DNA of 64,000 nucleotides from Gordonia asplenii (lineage in GTDB: Bacteria > Actinomycetota > Actinomycetes > Mycobacteriales > Mycobacteriaceae). The DNA lies in contig NZ_JABBNB010000008.1 in assembly GCF_012933505.1 (NCBI RefSeq), forward strand, positions 124,001 through 188,000, read 5' to 3'. Below, one piece after another: positions 25,993-33,768 of this stretch; the stretch's first letter is position 1, and each line of letters starts with the position of its first letter. The translations under genes and the position numbers were made by a program. Under the pieces are notes generated by a model. The model was given only the letters and a program-made list of their open reading frames with translations, had not been told where the DNA came from and made no database searches.

Positions 25993-27651
25993 TTAGCGTC
26001 CTCGATGCGGCGGTTGGTCTGGGGGCTGGTGGGCGCGCGTCGGCGCCGACGTCGGGCTGCCGTAGGTCGACGTCGGGCGTCTCGACGGTGGGGGCGCGCC
26101 TCTCTGTGCACGCGTACGCTGCATGTCCGGCGGAACAGGGATGGCGCCCGAGGGCTGTGCGATGTCGGGGCGGTTGCCGCCGAATCCGGGGATGATGGTG
26201 CCGCCGCGAGTCGTCAGGATGGTCTGCAGCAACCCGATCGCGAGCAGTGCCGCGACCACGCCGAATCCGATCCGCAGATTGGGCGGCAGCAGTACCCCGA
26301 GCGAGGCGCCGAGCACCCAGGACAGCTGGAGAACGGTCTCCGACCGTCCGAACGCCGATGCGCGCGACTCTTCGGGCAGGTCGGTCTGGATCGACGAATC
26401 CAGACAGACCTTGCCGATGGCACTGGTTCCCGACGCCACCAGTGCGGCCACGGCGGCGACGACGACGCTGCCGAAGACGGCGGCCAGGGCACTGACCACG
26501 AAGCACGACGCCGTCGCCCATACGACGATGGCAGGCGGATTCTTCAGTTGCAGACGCGTTCCGATGCCGTTGCCGATGAGGTTTCCGACGCCGGCCGCGC
26601 CGCCCACCGCACCCAGCATCAACAGCTGCTGCCAGCTCGACGCCCCGGTCTGGTTCGACTTGGCGTAGAAGGCGATGAACAGGGTCAGGAATCCGGTGAG
26701 GATGCGAATGGTGCCGTTGCCCCAGAGTCCCGCGACCACCTTGCGGCCCAACGGCTGACGCATCTTCTGCGCGAGCGTGTTGGCTGCGGTACGGGCCCGG
26801 CCGGTGCCGGAAGCGGATTCGTCGTCGCGCGGAGTCGGCGCGGCGGGCTCGCCGTGATAGGTGATCGTCGTCGGGATCTCGCCCGCGGTGCTCTCCACCC
26901 ACTTGGGGATCCGCATGCACAGGTAGGCGCCCGCGCAGGCCACCACGGCGAGCCAGAGCAGCGCGCCCGGCAGGTGAATGGGCAGGGCCTTGGCGAGTAG
27001 CAATTCGAAGAGTCCGGCGACGGCGCCGCCGATCAGCGTGCCGCCTACCAGGCCGAAAGTGGTCAGCCGGGAGTTGACCCGAACCAGGTCGATGCTGGGC
27101 GGCAGGACGCGCGGGGTGACCGCCGACTTCAGCACTCCGAACGATTTGGACAGGACCAGCAGACCCAGCGCGCACGGATAGAGCACCCACGGGTCGTAGG
27201 AGACCTGACCGCCCGCCGCGTCCCAGGTGTAGTTGGAGATGATCAGCAGCGCCAGCACCACGCGGACGCCGAACGTCGCGGCCATCGCGATCCGACGACC
27301 GTGCTGCAGTTTGTCCAGCAACGGCCCGATCAACGGCGCGATGAGCGCGAACGGCGCGATCGTCAGCAGCAGATACAGCCCGACGCTGGTCTTGGACTCG
27401 CCGGTCGCCGCGGCGAAGAACAGCGTATTGGCCAGCGCGACGGTCATCGCGGCGTCGACGGCGGCGTTGGCGATCACCGGCAGGGTGAGCGCGGCGAGCC
27501 CGGATCGGTCGGCGCCGTCCGCCGTGACGGCCTGGTGGATCTTGCCGATGCCGCGGTTGGTCAGTTCCCGACCGCGAGCGGCGGCGACGCGGGTGACGGT
27601 GACCTTCTTCTTGGGGCTCGGCGCTGCGGGGTGTTCGGCCGTACTGGGCAT
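25993..27651 (-). CDS. MFS-type membrane protein, Rv0876c-like
   Basis: A 552-residue membrane protein of the major facilitator type. A basic cytoplasmic N-terminus (PSPKKKVTVTRVAAARGRELTNRGIGKIHQAV) is followed by about 12 hydrophobic segments (for example LLLTIAPFALIAPLIGPLLDKLQHGRR with the MFS loop D-x-GRR) and a long basic/proline-rich C-terminal tail. ATG 27651 is chosen by length (Rv0876c is about 548). The gene is divergent from the DUF3027 gene, as in M. tuberculosis. Substrate unknown. Confidence 0.82.
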   Translation of the reverse strand: MPSTAEHPAAPSPKKKVTVTRVAAARGRELTNRGIGKIHQAVTADGADRSGLAALTLPVIANAAVDAAMTVALANTLFFAAATGESKTSVGLYLLLTIAPFALIAPLIGPLLDKLQHGRRIAMAATFGVRVVLALLIISNYTWDAAGGQVSYDPWVLYPCALGLLVLSKSFGVLKSAVTPRVLPPSIDLVRVNSRLTTFGLVGGTLIGGAVAGLFELLLAKALPIHLPGALLWLAVVACAGAYLCMRIPKWVESTAGEIPTTITYHGEPAAPTPRDDESASGTGRARTAANTLAQKMRQPLGRKVVAGLWGNGTIRILTGFLTLFIAFYAKSNQTGASSWQQLLMLGAVGGAAGVGNLIGNGIGTRLQLKNPPAIVVWATASCFVVSALAAVFGSVVVAAVAALVASGTSAIGKVCLDSSIQTDLPEESRASAFGRSETVLQLSWVLGASLGVLLPPNLRIGFGVVAALLAIGLLQTILTTRGGTIIPGFGGNRPDIAQPSGAIPVPPDMQRTRAQRGAPPPSRRPTSTYGSPTSAPTRAHQPPDQPPHRGR

Positions 27652-27999
27652 CGCCCGCGTCGAGTGGATCTGATCGGTGGACGAATCGTCGAGCGGCGGC
27701 AGGTGCGGATTGTGTGTACGTGGTGTGCGATAGGCGCTTCGGTCGGTCGGGCGGCGGCTTGCCGCATCCTGATCGGGGGTGCGGCGACGTCCGCGGGTGG
27801 CACGCGTCGGGGCGTCGGGCGGGTAGTTCGCCGTCCCCGGATGCTGAGTGGGCTCCTCTCGCCCGTTGCGTGCGTTCACAAGGATCAATTGTTCCCTATC
27901 GGACTGACAACCCGGAGTCGCCCCGCCAGCCGACGGCCGCCGAACCCGGAAATCGGGTGCGATGTGCCTTTCGCGGGCCGATATTGCACACTGGAAGGC
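27652..27999. other. Divergent intergenic region between the MFS and DUF3027 genes
   Basis: No gene seen in 348 bases. It should carry promoters for both directions. A near-perfect palindrome GGATCAATTGTTCC (27882-27895) and a TATTGCACACT stretch shortly before the DUF3027 start are the only notable sites. Confidence 0.45.
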
Positions 28000-28776
28000 G
28001 TGAGTTCTGTGCTGGAGAATGACCGGTTGAGCGCTGCCGTCGAGGTCGCGCGTGACGCGCTGATCGCCGACGGCCAATATCCGGGCAAGCACGTCGCGTC
28101 CACGGTCGAGGGCGACTGCGCCGTCGCGCACTATTTCGCCGCCGACGTCCCCGGATATCACGGGTGGCAGTGGTGCGTCGTGGTCGCCGGTGCGCCGGAC
28201 TCCGACGACGTCACCGTCAGCGAGGTGGCGCTGCTACCGAGCAACGGCGCGCTCCTCGCCCCGAGCTGGGTGCCCTGGTCCGAGCGGGTGCGCTCCGGCG
28301 ATCTGTCGCCCGGTGATCTGCTGGCCGCACCGGCCGACGACCCGCGTCTGGTACCGAATCAGATCGACACCGGCGACGAGTTCCGGTTCGAATCCGAGCA
28401 GGTCGACCCCGACGACATCGCCTCGGTCGCAGGCGAGCTCGGCCTGGGTCGCAAGCGCGTGCTGTCGGCGCAGGGCCGCGCCGACACCGCGCAGCGCTGG
28501 TTCGACGGCGACTTCGGGCCGCGCTCGGAGATGGCGCTGGCCGCCCGTCACCAGTGCGCCAGCTGCGGCTTCTACGCGCCGCTGGCCGGCTCGCTGCGCG
28601 CCGCGTTCGGTGCGTGCACCAACGAGTACGCCGCCGACGGCCGGATCGTCTCGGCCGAATACGGTTGCGGCGCACACTCCGACGTCCCCGCGCCGTCCGG
28701 CGATGGTTCGCCGGCCTTCGACGCCTACGACGACGGCGTGGTAGAGATCGTCGCCGACGCCACGACCGGCGCCTGA
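28000..28776 (+). CDS. DUF3027 protein (Rv0877-like)
   Basis: A 258-residue soluble protein. The DUF3027 hallmark stretch YHGWQWCVVVAGAP, VSEVALLPSNGALLAPSWVPWSERV, then SGDLSPGDLLAAPADDPRL spans about residues 50-125. The C-terminal half has a cysteine set (CASCGFYAPL, GACTNEY, YGCGAHSD) that could bind zinc. Start GTG 28000. It is conserved across Mycobacteriales beside Rv0876c; function unknown. The sacsin-like ATPase gene begins 14 bases after its stop and is probably co-transcribed. Confidence 0.85.
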   Translation: MSSVLENDRLSAAVEVARDALIADGQYPGKHVASTVEGDCAVAHYFAADVPGYHGWQWCVVVAGAPDSDDVTVSEVALLPSNGALLAPSWVPWSERVRSGDLSPGDLLAAPADDPRLVPNQIDTGDEFRFESEQVDPDDIASVAGELGLGRKRVLSAQGRADTAQRWFDGDFGPRSEMALAARHQCASCGFYAPLAGSLRAAFGACTNEYAADGRIVSAEYGCGAHSDVPAPSGDGSPAFDAYDDGVVEIVADATTGA

Positions 28777-28790
28777 CCGCCCGCCCCGGC

Positions 28791-31595
28791 GTGTCCGCCG
28801 ACACGTTCGGCCTTGCCGCGCTGCGGGATTCGACGCTGGCCGCGTGGCAGGCGTCGCCGACCCGGCTGTCCGAAGACCTCGCCACCGAGCATGATCTGGC
28901 TGCGATCGGCTACCGGGATCGGCTGCTGATCGAGCTCGCCGCCAACGCGGCCGACGCCGCAACACTAGCGGGAACCGAAGGGCGCCTGAGCATCTGGCTC
29001 GACGACCGCGCGCTCATCGTCGCCAACACCGGCGCCGGGCTGAGCGTGGACGGCGTCCGGTCGCTGCTGGCGGTTCGCGTCTCGGCCAAACACGGCGACC
29101 ACGACGACCCGGCCGCCGTCGTGGGACGCTTCGGGGTCGGCTTCTCCACCGTCGCAACCGTCGCGGATCGAGTCGAGATCCTTTCTGTCACAGGCTCGTT
29201 GGTCTTCGACAAGCCGCGCGCGGCGGCCCTGGCCGACGCCGCGGAGGCGCCGCTGCTGCGGATCGCCTGGCCCATCGACACACCGCCGCCCGACGGTTTC
29301 GACACCGCGGTCGTCCTGCATCTGCGCGCGGACGTCGATGCGGCGGCCCTGCTGACCGCGATGTCGGACAGCGTGGCCGACTTGCTGCTGGAACTCACTG
29401 CACTGCAGGAGATCTCGATCGATTCGCAGCGCACCACCCGGAGCCGGATCAGCGTCGGGCCCGGCGTCGACGACGTTGTGCTCGACGGGCCCGGCGGATC
29501 GCACCGTCGGTGGCGTTCGGCAACGTCGACGCCGACGGGCGACGGGCCGGGAACACGGTGGCTCGTCGAAATGGTCGACGACGCGCCGCATCCCTACCGT
29601 CGCGACTTTCTGCGCGCGCCCACCGAGACCGACATCGAATTGTCGCTTCCCGCACGGTGTATCGCCTCGGTCGCGGTGACCCCGGACCGTCGTGGCCTGT
29701 ATCCGGGCGCCGACGTCGCCGTCGCCGCGGCCGGCTACGTCGAGCTCGTTCGCGCGCTGCCCGCGGCGCACCGTGCCGCGCTGGTGCCACCGCCCGGGCT
29801 GGCGCGCAACGACGTCGACGCGACCTTGCGCGACGCGGTGGTCCGGCGGCTGCGCGAGGAGCGATGGCTGCCCCGCGCGTACGTCGCCGACCAAGAGGAC
29901 GCAGAGGTATCCGGCTGCGCCGCACAGGTTTTCGCTGACGCATCGGCGGATCTCGCGAATCTGGTCGGTGAAGTGCTGGCCGATCTCGTCGTCGCCGATC
30001 TCTCCGAGACGCCCGCCCTGGCGCGCCTGCGCAGCGTCGGGGCCACCGAGATCACCTTGGCCGAACTGGCGTCGGCGCTCGCCTCGGTTCAACAGCCGCC
30101 GCGGTGGTGGGCGCGGCTCTACGACGCGCTGTCACCCTATGTGTCGTCCGGCCACGACGTGGAAGAGCTCGGCGCACTGCCCGTTCCGCGCGCCGACGGC
30201 CGCCTCAACTACGGTGCGCGCGGGCTCTATCTGCCGTCGCCGGGCGTCGCCGGTGTCAGCTGGCTGCCGACCGTCGCGCCGGAAGCCGTGCATCCGCTGC
30301 TGGAACGTCTTGGGGCGGAGCCGGTTTCGGTGTCGCAGATGTTGGCGGCCGACACGCTACGGGCGGCCGTCGAGGCATCCGAGGATGCTCTCGATGACCT
30401 CGACGGGGACGACGTCGTCGACGCTCTGGCAACGGAGGTCCTCGGGCTGATCGGCCGCGACGTCGACGCCGATGTGCCGAAGTGGTTGGCAGCCTTGTTG
30501 ATCCGCGATTCCGACGGTGAGCTCGCACGCGCCGACGAACTGCTGTTGCCGGGCAGTCCGCTCGCCGGGGTGCTCATCGACGATTCACCGTTCGGCCTCG
30601 TCGACGCCGACGTCGTCGAGCAGTGGGGTGTCGACACCCTGCGCCGGCTCGGTGCCGGTTGGGGCTTCACCCTGCTGCACGACGACCTGCCGACCGGACC
30701 CGACCACGACCTGCCCGACGAACAGCAGTGGTGGGAGTCGGTGGGCGAGTGGTCCGGTGAGCTCTGGGCGGTGCGCGACCTCGACCTCGTCGCCGACGAT
30801 CGGTGGCCGCAGGCGCTGTCGTTGTTGGCCGCCGACTCAGACATCCGAGCGATCCTCGACGATCCCGAGGGCTATACCTGTTGGTGGCTGCGGAACTTCG
30901 CGGAGGTCGACGGCAGACCCCTCGCCGCCTGGCGTGCCCCGCGCTCGGTCGAACTCGAGGGAATCCTCGATCCGCTCGACCATCCCGACGCCGACGTGTT
31001 CGCCGAGTCGCTCGGCGGGCTGCCGATCCGGTCCGCGATCACCGGCGCCGCCATCGTCGACGGTCTCGGCGACGATCGGCGAACGGTCACCCCGGGCAGT
31101 GCGGCCACGACCTATTCGGCACTGGCACAGGCTTTTTCGCGAGGAATCGTCGTCGACGCCGACCTCGCCGACCTCCCGTATCCGTTCCGGGCACGCGCGT
31201 TCGACGGGTCCGTCGTCGGGGAGGACGCGATCGTGGTGGACCGGCCGTGGCTGTTGCAGGTCATCGATCCGTCGGTCGCCGTCGTCGTCGGCATACCGAT
31301 CGAGCGGGGTAGGGCCGAAGCCGTCGCCGACGCGCTGGATCTGCGGTTGGCGTCGGAGGCGCTCGACGTCGAGGTCGTCGAACCGGGTGCGGCGTCGACG
31401 TGGGCGTCGAGTACCGAGGCGCTCGCGTTTCTCGCGCAACGCGGCGCGGAGATTCCGCGCCGCGAGGTGCGCTTGCACGACGCTCTGCGGGTTTCGGTGC
31501 GCATCGACGGCGCGGTGAACGTGTTTGGCGTCACATGGTGGGTCGACGATGAAGGAGTGACACATCTCGGCGGGCCCATTACTATGACATCCTAG
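28791..31595 (+). CDS. Sacsin/Hsp90-like GHKL ATPase-domain protein
   Basis: A 934-residue protein. Residues 1-200 show a GHKL ATP-binding fold: N-box ELAANAADA (E48, N52), the adenine-pocket motif ANTGAGL (79-83; the usual Asp is Asn), and the lid glycines GRFGVGFSTV (112-121). This is the arrangement of the actinobacterial sacsin N-terminal ATPase-like family. The remaining 700 residues have no recognised domain and are strongly acidic. There is no signal peptide. It follows the DUF3027 gene by 14 bases (GTG start), suggesting a joint role, perhaps as a chaperone; this is inference. Confidence 0.8.
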   Translation: MSADTFGLAALRDSTLAAWQASPTRLSEDLATEHDLAAIGYRDRLLIELAANAADAATLAGTEGRLSIWLDDRALIVANTGAGLSVDGVRSLLAVRVSAKHGDHDDPAAVVGRFGVGFSTVATVADRVEILSVTGSLVFDKPRAAALADAAEAPLLRIAWPIDTPPPDGFDTAVVLHLRADVDAAALLTAMSDSVADLLLELTALQEISIDSQRTTRSRISVGPGVDDVVLDGPGGSHRRWRSATSTPTGDGPGTRWLVEMVDDAPHPYRRDFLRAPTETDIELSLPARCIASVAVTPDRRGLYPGADVAVAAAGYVELVRALPAAHRAALVPPPGLARNDVDATLRDAVVRRLREERWLPRAYVADQEDAEVSGCAAQVFADASADLANLVGEVLADLVVADLSETPALARLRSVGATEITLAELASALASVQQPPRWWARLYDALSPYVSSGHDVEELGALPVPRADGRLNYGARGLYLPSPGVAGVSWLPTVAPEAVHPLLERLGAEPVSVSQMLAADTLRAAVEASEDALDDLDGDDVVDALATEVLGLIGRDVDADVPKWLAALLIRDSDGELARADELLLPGSPLAGVLIDDSPFGLVDADVVEQWGVDTLRRLGAGWGFTLLHDDLPTGPDHDLPDEQQWWESVGEWSGELWAVRDLDLVADDRWPQALSLLAADSDIRAILDDPEGYTCWWLRNFAEVDGRPLAAWRAPRSVELEGILDPLDHPDADVFAESLGGLPIRSAITGAAIVDGLGDDRRTVTPGSAATTYSALAQAFSRGIVVDADLADLPYPFRARAFDGSVVGEDAIVVDRPWLLQVIDPSVAVVVGIPIERGRAEAVADALDLRLASEALDVEVVEPGAASTWASSTEALAFLAQRGAEIPRREVRLHDALRVSVRIDGAVNVFGVTWWVDDEGVTHLGGPITMTS

Positions 31596-31625
31596 TTAAT
31601 ATGAACTAACCGGAGGCCGAATCAC

Positions 31626-32765
31626 ATGCCCGTCGATCGCTTGCTCCCCAATGACGAAGCGCACGCGCTGATCGAACTGACTCGCGACATCGCCGACAAG
31701 CGGATGGCTCCCATCGTCGACGCGCACGAGAAGTCGGAGACTTACCCGCAGGGACTGTTCGCCGAGCTCGGCGCGGCCGGTCTGCTCGGGCTCCCATACC
31801 CGGAGGAGTGGGACGGCGGCGGGCAGCCGTACGAGGTATATCTGCAGGTCCTCGAAGAGCTGGCCGCACGCTGGGCGGCTGTCGCCGTCGCCGTGAGCGT
31901 CCACGGTCTCGCCTGCCACCCGCTGTTCTACTTCGGCACCGACGAGCAGAAGAAGCGTTGGCTGCCGGACATGCTGAACGGCAAGCTGATCGGCGCCTAC
32001 AGTCTGTCTGAACCGCAGGCCGGATCCGACGCGGCGGCCGTCGCCTGCAAAGCCACCCCGACCGATGGCGGCTACATCGTCAACGGGGCCAAGGCGTGGA
32101 TCACTCACGGCGGCATCGCCGACCACTACAACCTCTTCGCGCGTACCGGCGAAGGATCCAAGGGCATCTCCTGCTTCCTCGTCGCCCGCGACACCGAGGG
32201 CCTGTCCTTCGGCAAGCCCGAGGAGAAGATGGGCCTGCACGCCGTCCCCACGACGTCGGCCACCTACGACTCCGCATTCGTTCCCGCGGATCGCCGCCTC
32301 GGCGCGGAGGGGGAGGGGCTGCGAATCGCCTTCTCCGCCTTGGACTCCGGCCGCCTCGGCATCGCCGCCGTCGCCACCGGCATCGCGCAGTCCGCGCTCG
32401 ACGAGGCGGTCGCCTACGCCAAGGAGCGCGAAGCGTTCGGCCGCAAGATCATCGACCACCAGGGTCTGAGCTTCCTGCTGGCCGACATGGCGGCCGCGGT
32501 CGACTCCGCGCGCGCCACCTATCTCGACGCCGCCCGACGCCGCGACGCGGGACTGGACTACTCACGCGCCGCGGCCACCGCGAAACTCGTCGCCACCGAC
32601 GCCGCCATGAAGGTGACCACCGACGCCGTACAGGTCCTCGGCGGATACGGCTACACCCGCGACTTCCGCGTGGAACGACTCATGCGCGAAGCCAAGATCA
32701 CCCAGATCTTCGAAGGGACCAACCAGATCCAGCGCCTGGTGATCGGCCGAGCCCTGGCGAAGTAG
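31626..32765 (+). CDS. Acyl-CoA dehydrogenase
   Basis: A 379-residue homotetramer-type acyl-CoA dehydrogenase with the full motif set: AYSLSEPQAGSDAAAV near residue 123, QVLGGYGYTRDFRVERLMREAKI near residue 335, and FEGTNQIQRLVIGRAL at the C-terminus, where E of FEGTNQIQ is the catalytic-base position in short- and medium-chain enzymes. It differs from the two split-motif dehydrogenases at the start of the window. ATG follows CCGGAGG. The substrate is unknown; it probably serves beta-oxidation or branched-chain acyl-CoA degradation. Repeats follow directly. Confidence 0.9.
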   Translation: MPVDRLLPNDEAHALIELTRDIADKRMAPIVDAHEKSETYPQGLFAELGAAGLLGLPYPEEWDGGGQPYEVYLQVLEELAARWAAVAVAVSVHGLACHPLFYFGTDEQKKRWLPDMLNGKLIGAYSLSEPQAGSDAAAVACKATPTDGGYIVNGAKAWITHGGIADHYNLFARTGEGSKGISCFLVARDTEGLSFGKPEEKMGLHAVPTTSATYDSAFVPADRRLGAEGEGLRIAFSALDSGRLGIAAVATGIAQSALDEAVAYAKEREAFGRKIIDHQGLSFLLADMAAAVDSARATYLDAARRRDAGLDYSRAAATAKLVATDAAMKVTTDAVQVLGGYGYTRDFRVERLMREAKITQIFEGTNQIQRLVIGRALAK

Positions 32766-32775
32766 GGCGAGAGGG

Positions 32776-32940
32776 CGTGGCGCTCCCCGAGTGCCGAGAC
32801 GTCGTGGCGCACCCACCCGCTCCCCGAGTGCCGAAGCGAGGAACGAGCTTCGGTGTAACGAGGGGTCTGGTGAGCCGAGAGACCAGCTGGGGAACGAGAC
32901 GTCGTGGCGCACCCACCCCGCTCCCCGAGCCTGGATCCAC
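32776..32940. repeat. Family C stem-loop repeat, copy 2
   Basis: CTCCCCGAGTGCCGAAGC with CCGAAGC (32831-32837) and GCTTCGG (32847-32853), then TGTAACGAGGGGTCTGGTGA and GAGAGACCAGCTGGGGAA. The GACGTCGTGGCGCACCCA segment occurs on both sides. No gene in this stretch. Confidence 0.75.
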
Positions 32941-32958
32941 CGATCGCAGGCCCCTCCG

Positions 32959-33199
32959 CTGGTTGAGCCGTGAGGAGCGTTAGCGACGAGCGTGTCGAAA
33001 CCATGGCGAGACAACAGATTTCGGCGAGTCGAGGCAGACCAGGACGGCGACATCAGCGCGACCGTCGAATGCACCTGTTGGGTGCACGGCCGAAGATGGT
33101 CACACGGTAGGACCGCGAGATGAGGGTTCGTGCGAAATCTATTGTGTCACCGTGGTTTCGACACGGACCTCGGCTAGCGCCTCGGACCGGCTCAACCAG
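32959..33199 (+). repeat. Family B palindromic-ended element, copy 2
   Basis: Outer ends CTGGTTGAGCC (32959) and GGCTCAACCAG (33189-33199) are perfect inverted repeats. The core runs from GTGTCGAAACC (32992) to GTTTCGACACG (33165) and matches copy 1 in blocks (CATGGCGAGACAA, TTTCGGCGAGTC, TGCGAAATCTATTGTGTCAC). This is the most intact family B copy. Confidence 0.88.
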
Positions 33200-33224
33200 C
33201 GGAGGGGCCTGCCATCGGTGGAAC

Positions 33225-33530
33225 CAGGCCGAGTGCCGAGGCGAGGAACGTACCCACCCGTCGCTCCCCGAGTGCCGAAGCGAGGCCCGCGCCCACCCCG
33301 CTCCCGAGCGCCGAAGCGAGGCCCGCGCCCACCCGCTCCCCGAGTGCCGAAGCGAGGCCCGCTCCCCGAGTGCCGAAGCGAGGAACGAGCTTCGGTGTAA
33401 CGAGGGGGCTGGTGAGCCGAGAGACCAGCTGGGGACCAAGACGTCGTGGCGCCCACCCCGCTCCCCGAGTGCCGAGTCGAAGTAGACGAGCTTCGGCGTA
33501 ATGAGGGGTCTGGTGACCCGACGACGCCAC
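33225..33530. repeat. Family C repeats: degenerate tandem cluster and copy 3
   Basis: Short units CTCCCCGAGTGCCGAAGCGAGGCCCG recur at 33263, 33301, 33336 and 33363 (spacing 38, 35, 27). The last one is a full family C unit with CCGAAGC (33373-33379) and GCTTCGG (33389-33395), the GGTGAGCCGAGAGACCAGC block, and a final partial unit to 33530. No gene is present from 32766 to 33768. Confidence 0.75.
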
Positions 33531-33535
33531 CTCCG

Positions 33536-33670
33536 ACTGCGGTAATCATGTCGAACGGCGGTAGTCAATTCGCAACTGCGGTAACCATTTCCGACTGCGC
33601 TGGTTACCGCAGTGTTCAGGGTTACCGAAGTGGCGACTCGAGAAGCGCAGTGCCAGCGGGTTACCGCAGT
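33536..33670. promoter_or_regulatory. Array of about seven 10-bp half-sites upstream of the BTAD regulator
   Basis: ACTGCGGTAA or close variants occur at 33536, 33555 and 33575; the reverse complement TTACCGCAGT or variants at 33604, 33622, 33642 (weak) and 33661. Spacings are 18-20 bases within each half, and the two innermost form a perfect 9-base inverted repeat GCGGTAACC/GGTTACCGC (33578-33610). A further GTAAC-C-GTTAC palindrome lies at 33748-33758. About two helical turns between sites suggests cooperative binding of a regulator on one DNA face, probably the adjacent protein. Confidence 0.65.
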
Positions 33671-33768
33671 GCAAGCTGGAATCGCCCCAGCGTCGTTCCT
33701 CGACGACAGCGGTGTGGTGATCGGATTTCGGCGCCGCCATCGCCGACGTAACCGTTACCATCACCGAC

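Noticed and set aside
25313..27190. Minus-strand open frame of 625 codons
   Set aside because: Out-of-frame overlap with the DUF2771 and MFS genes; Arg/Ala-rich, no domain.
27301..28000. Upstream extension of the DUF3027 frame
   Set aside because: The frame is open but overlaps the divergent MFS gene; the family start fits GTG 28000.
33053..33568. Open frames with repeated SLHRSSFLASALG-like peptides
   Set aside because: They translate family B and C repeats; the same peptides appear wherever the repeat occurs, in several frames.
33536..33670. Possible CRISPR array
   Set aside because: Repeats are only about 10 bases, occur in both orientations and have 8-10 base gaps; this is an operator-type array. 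No cas genes in the window.
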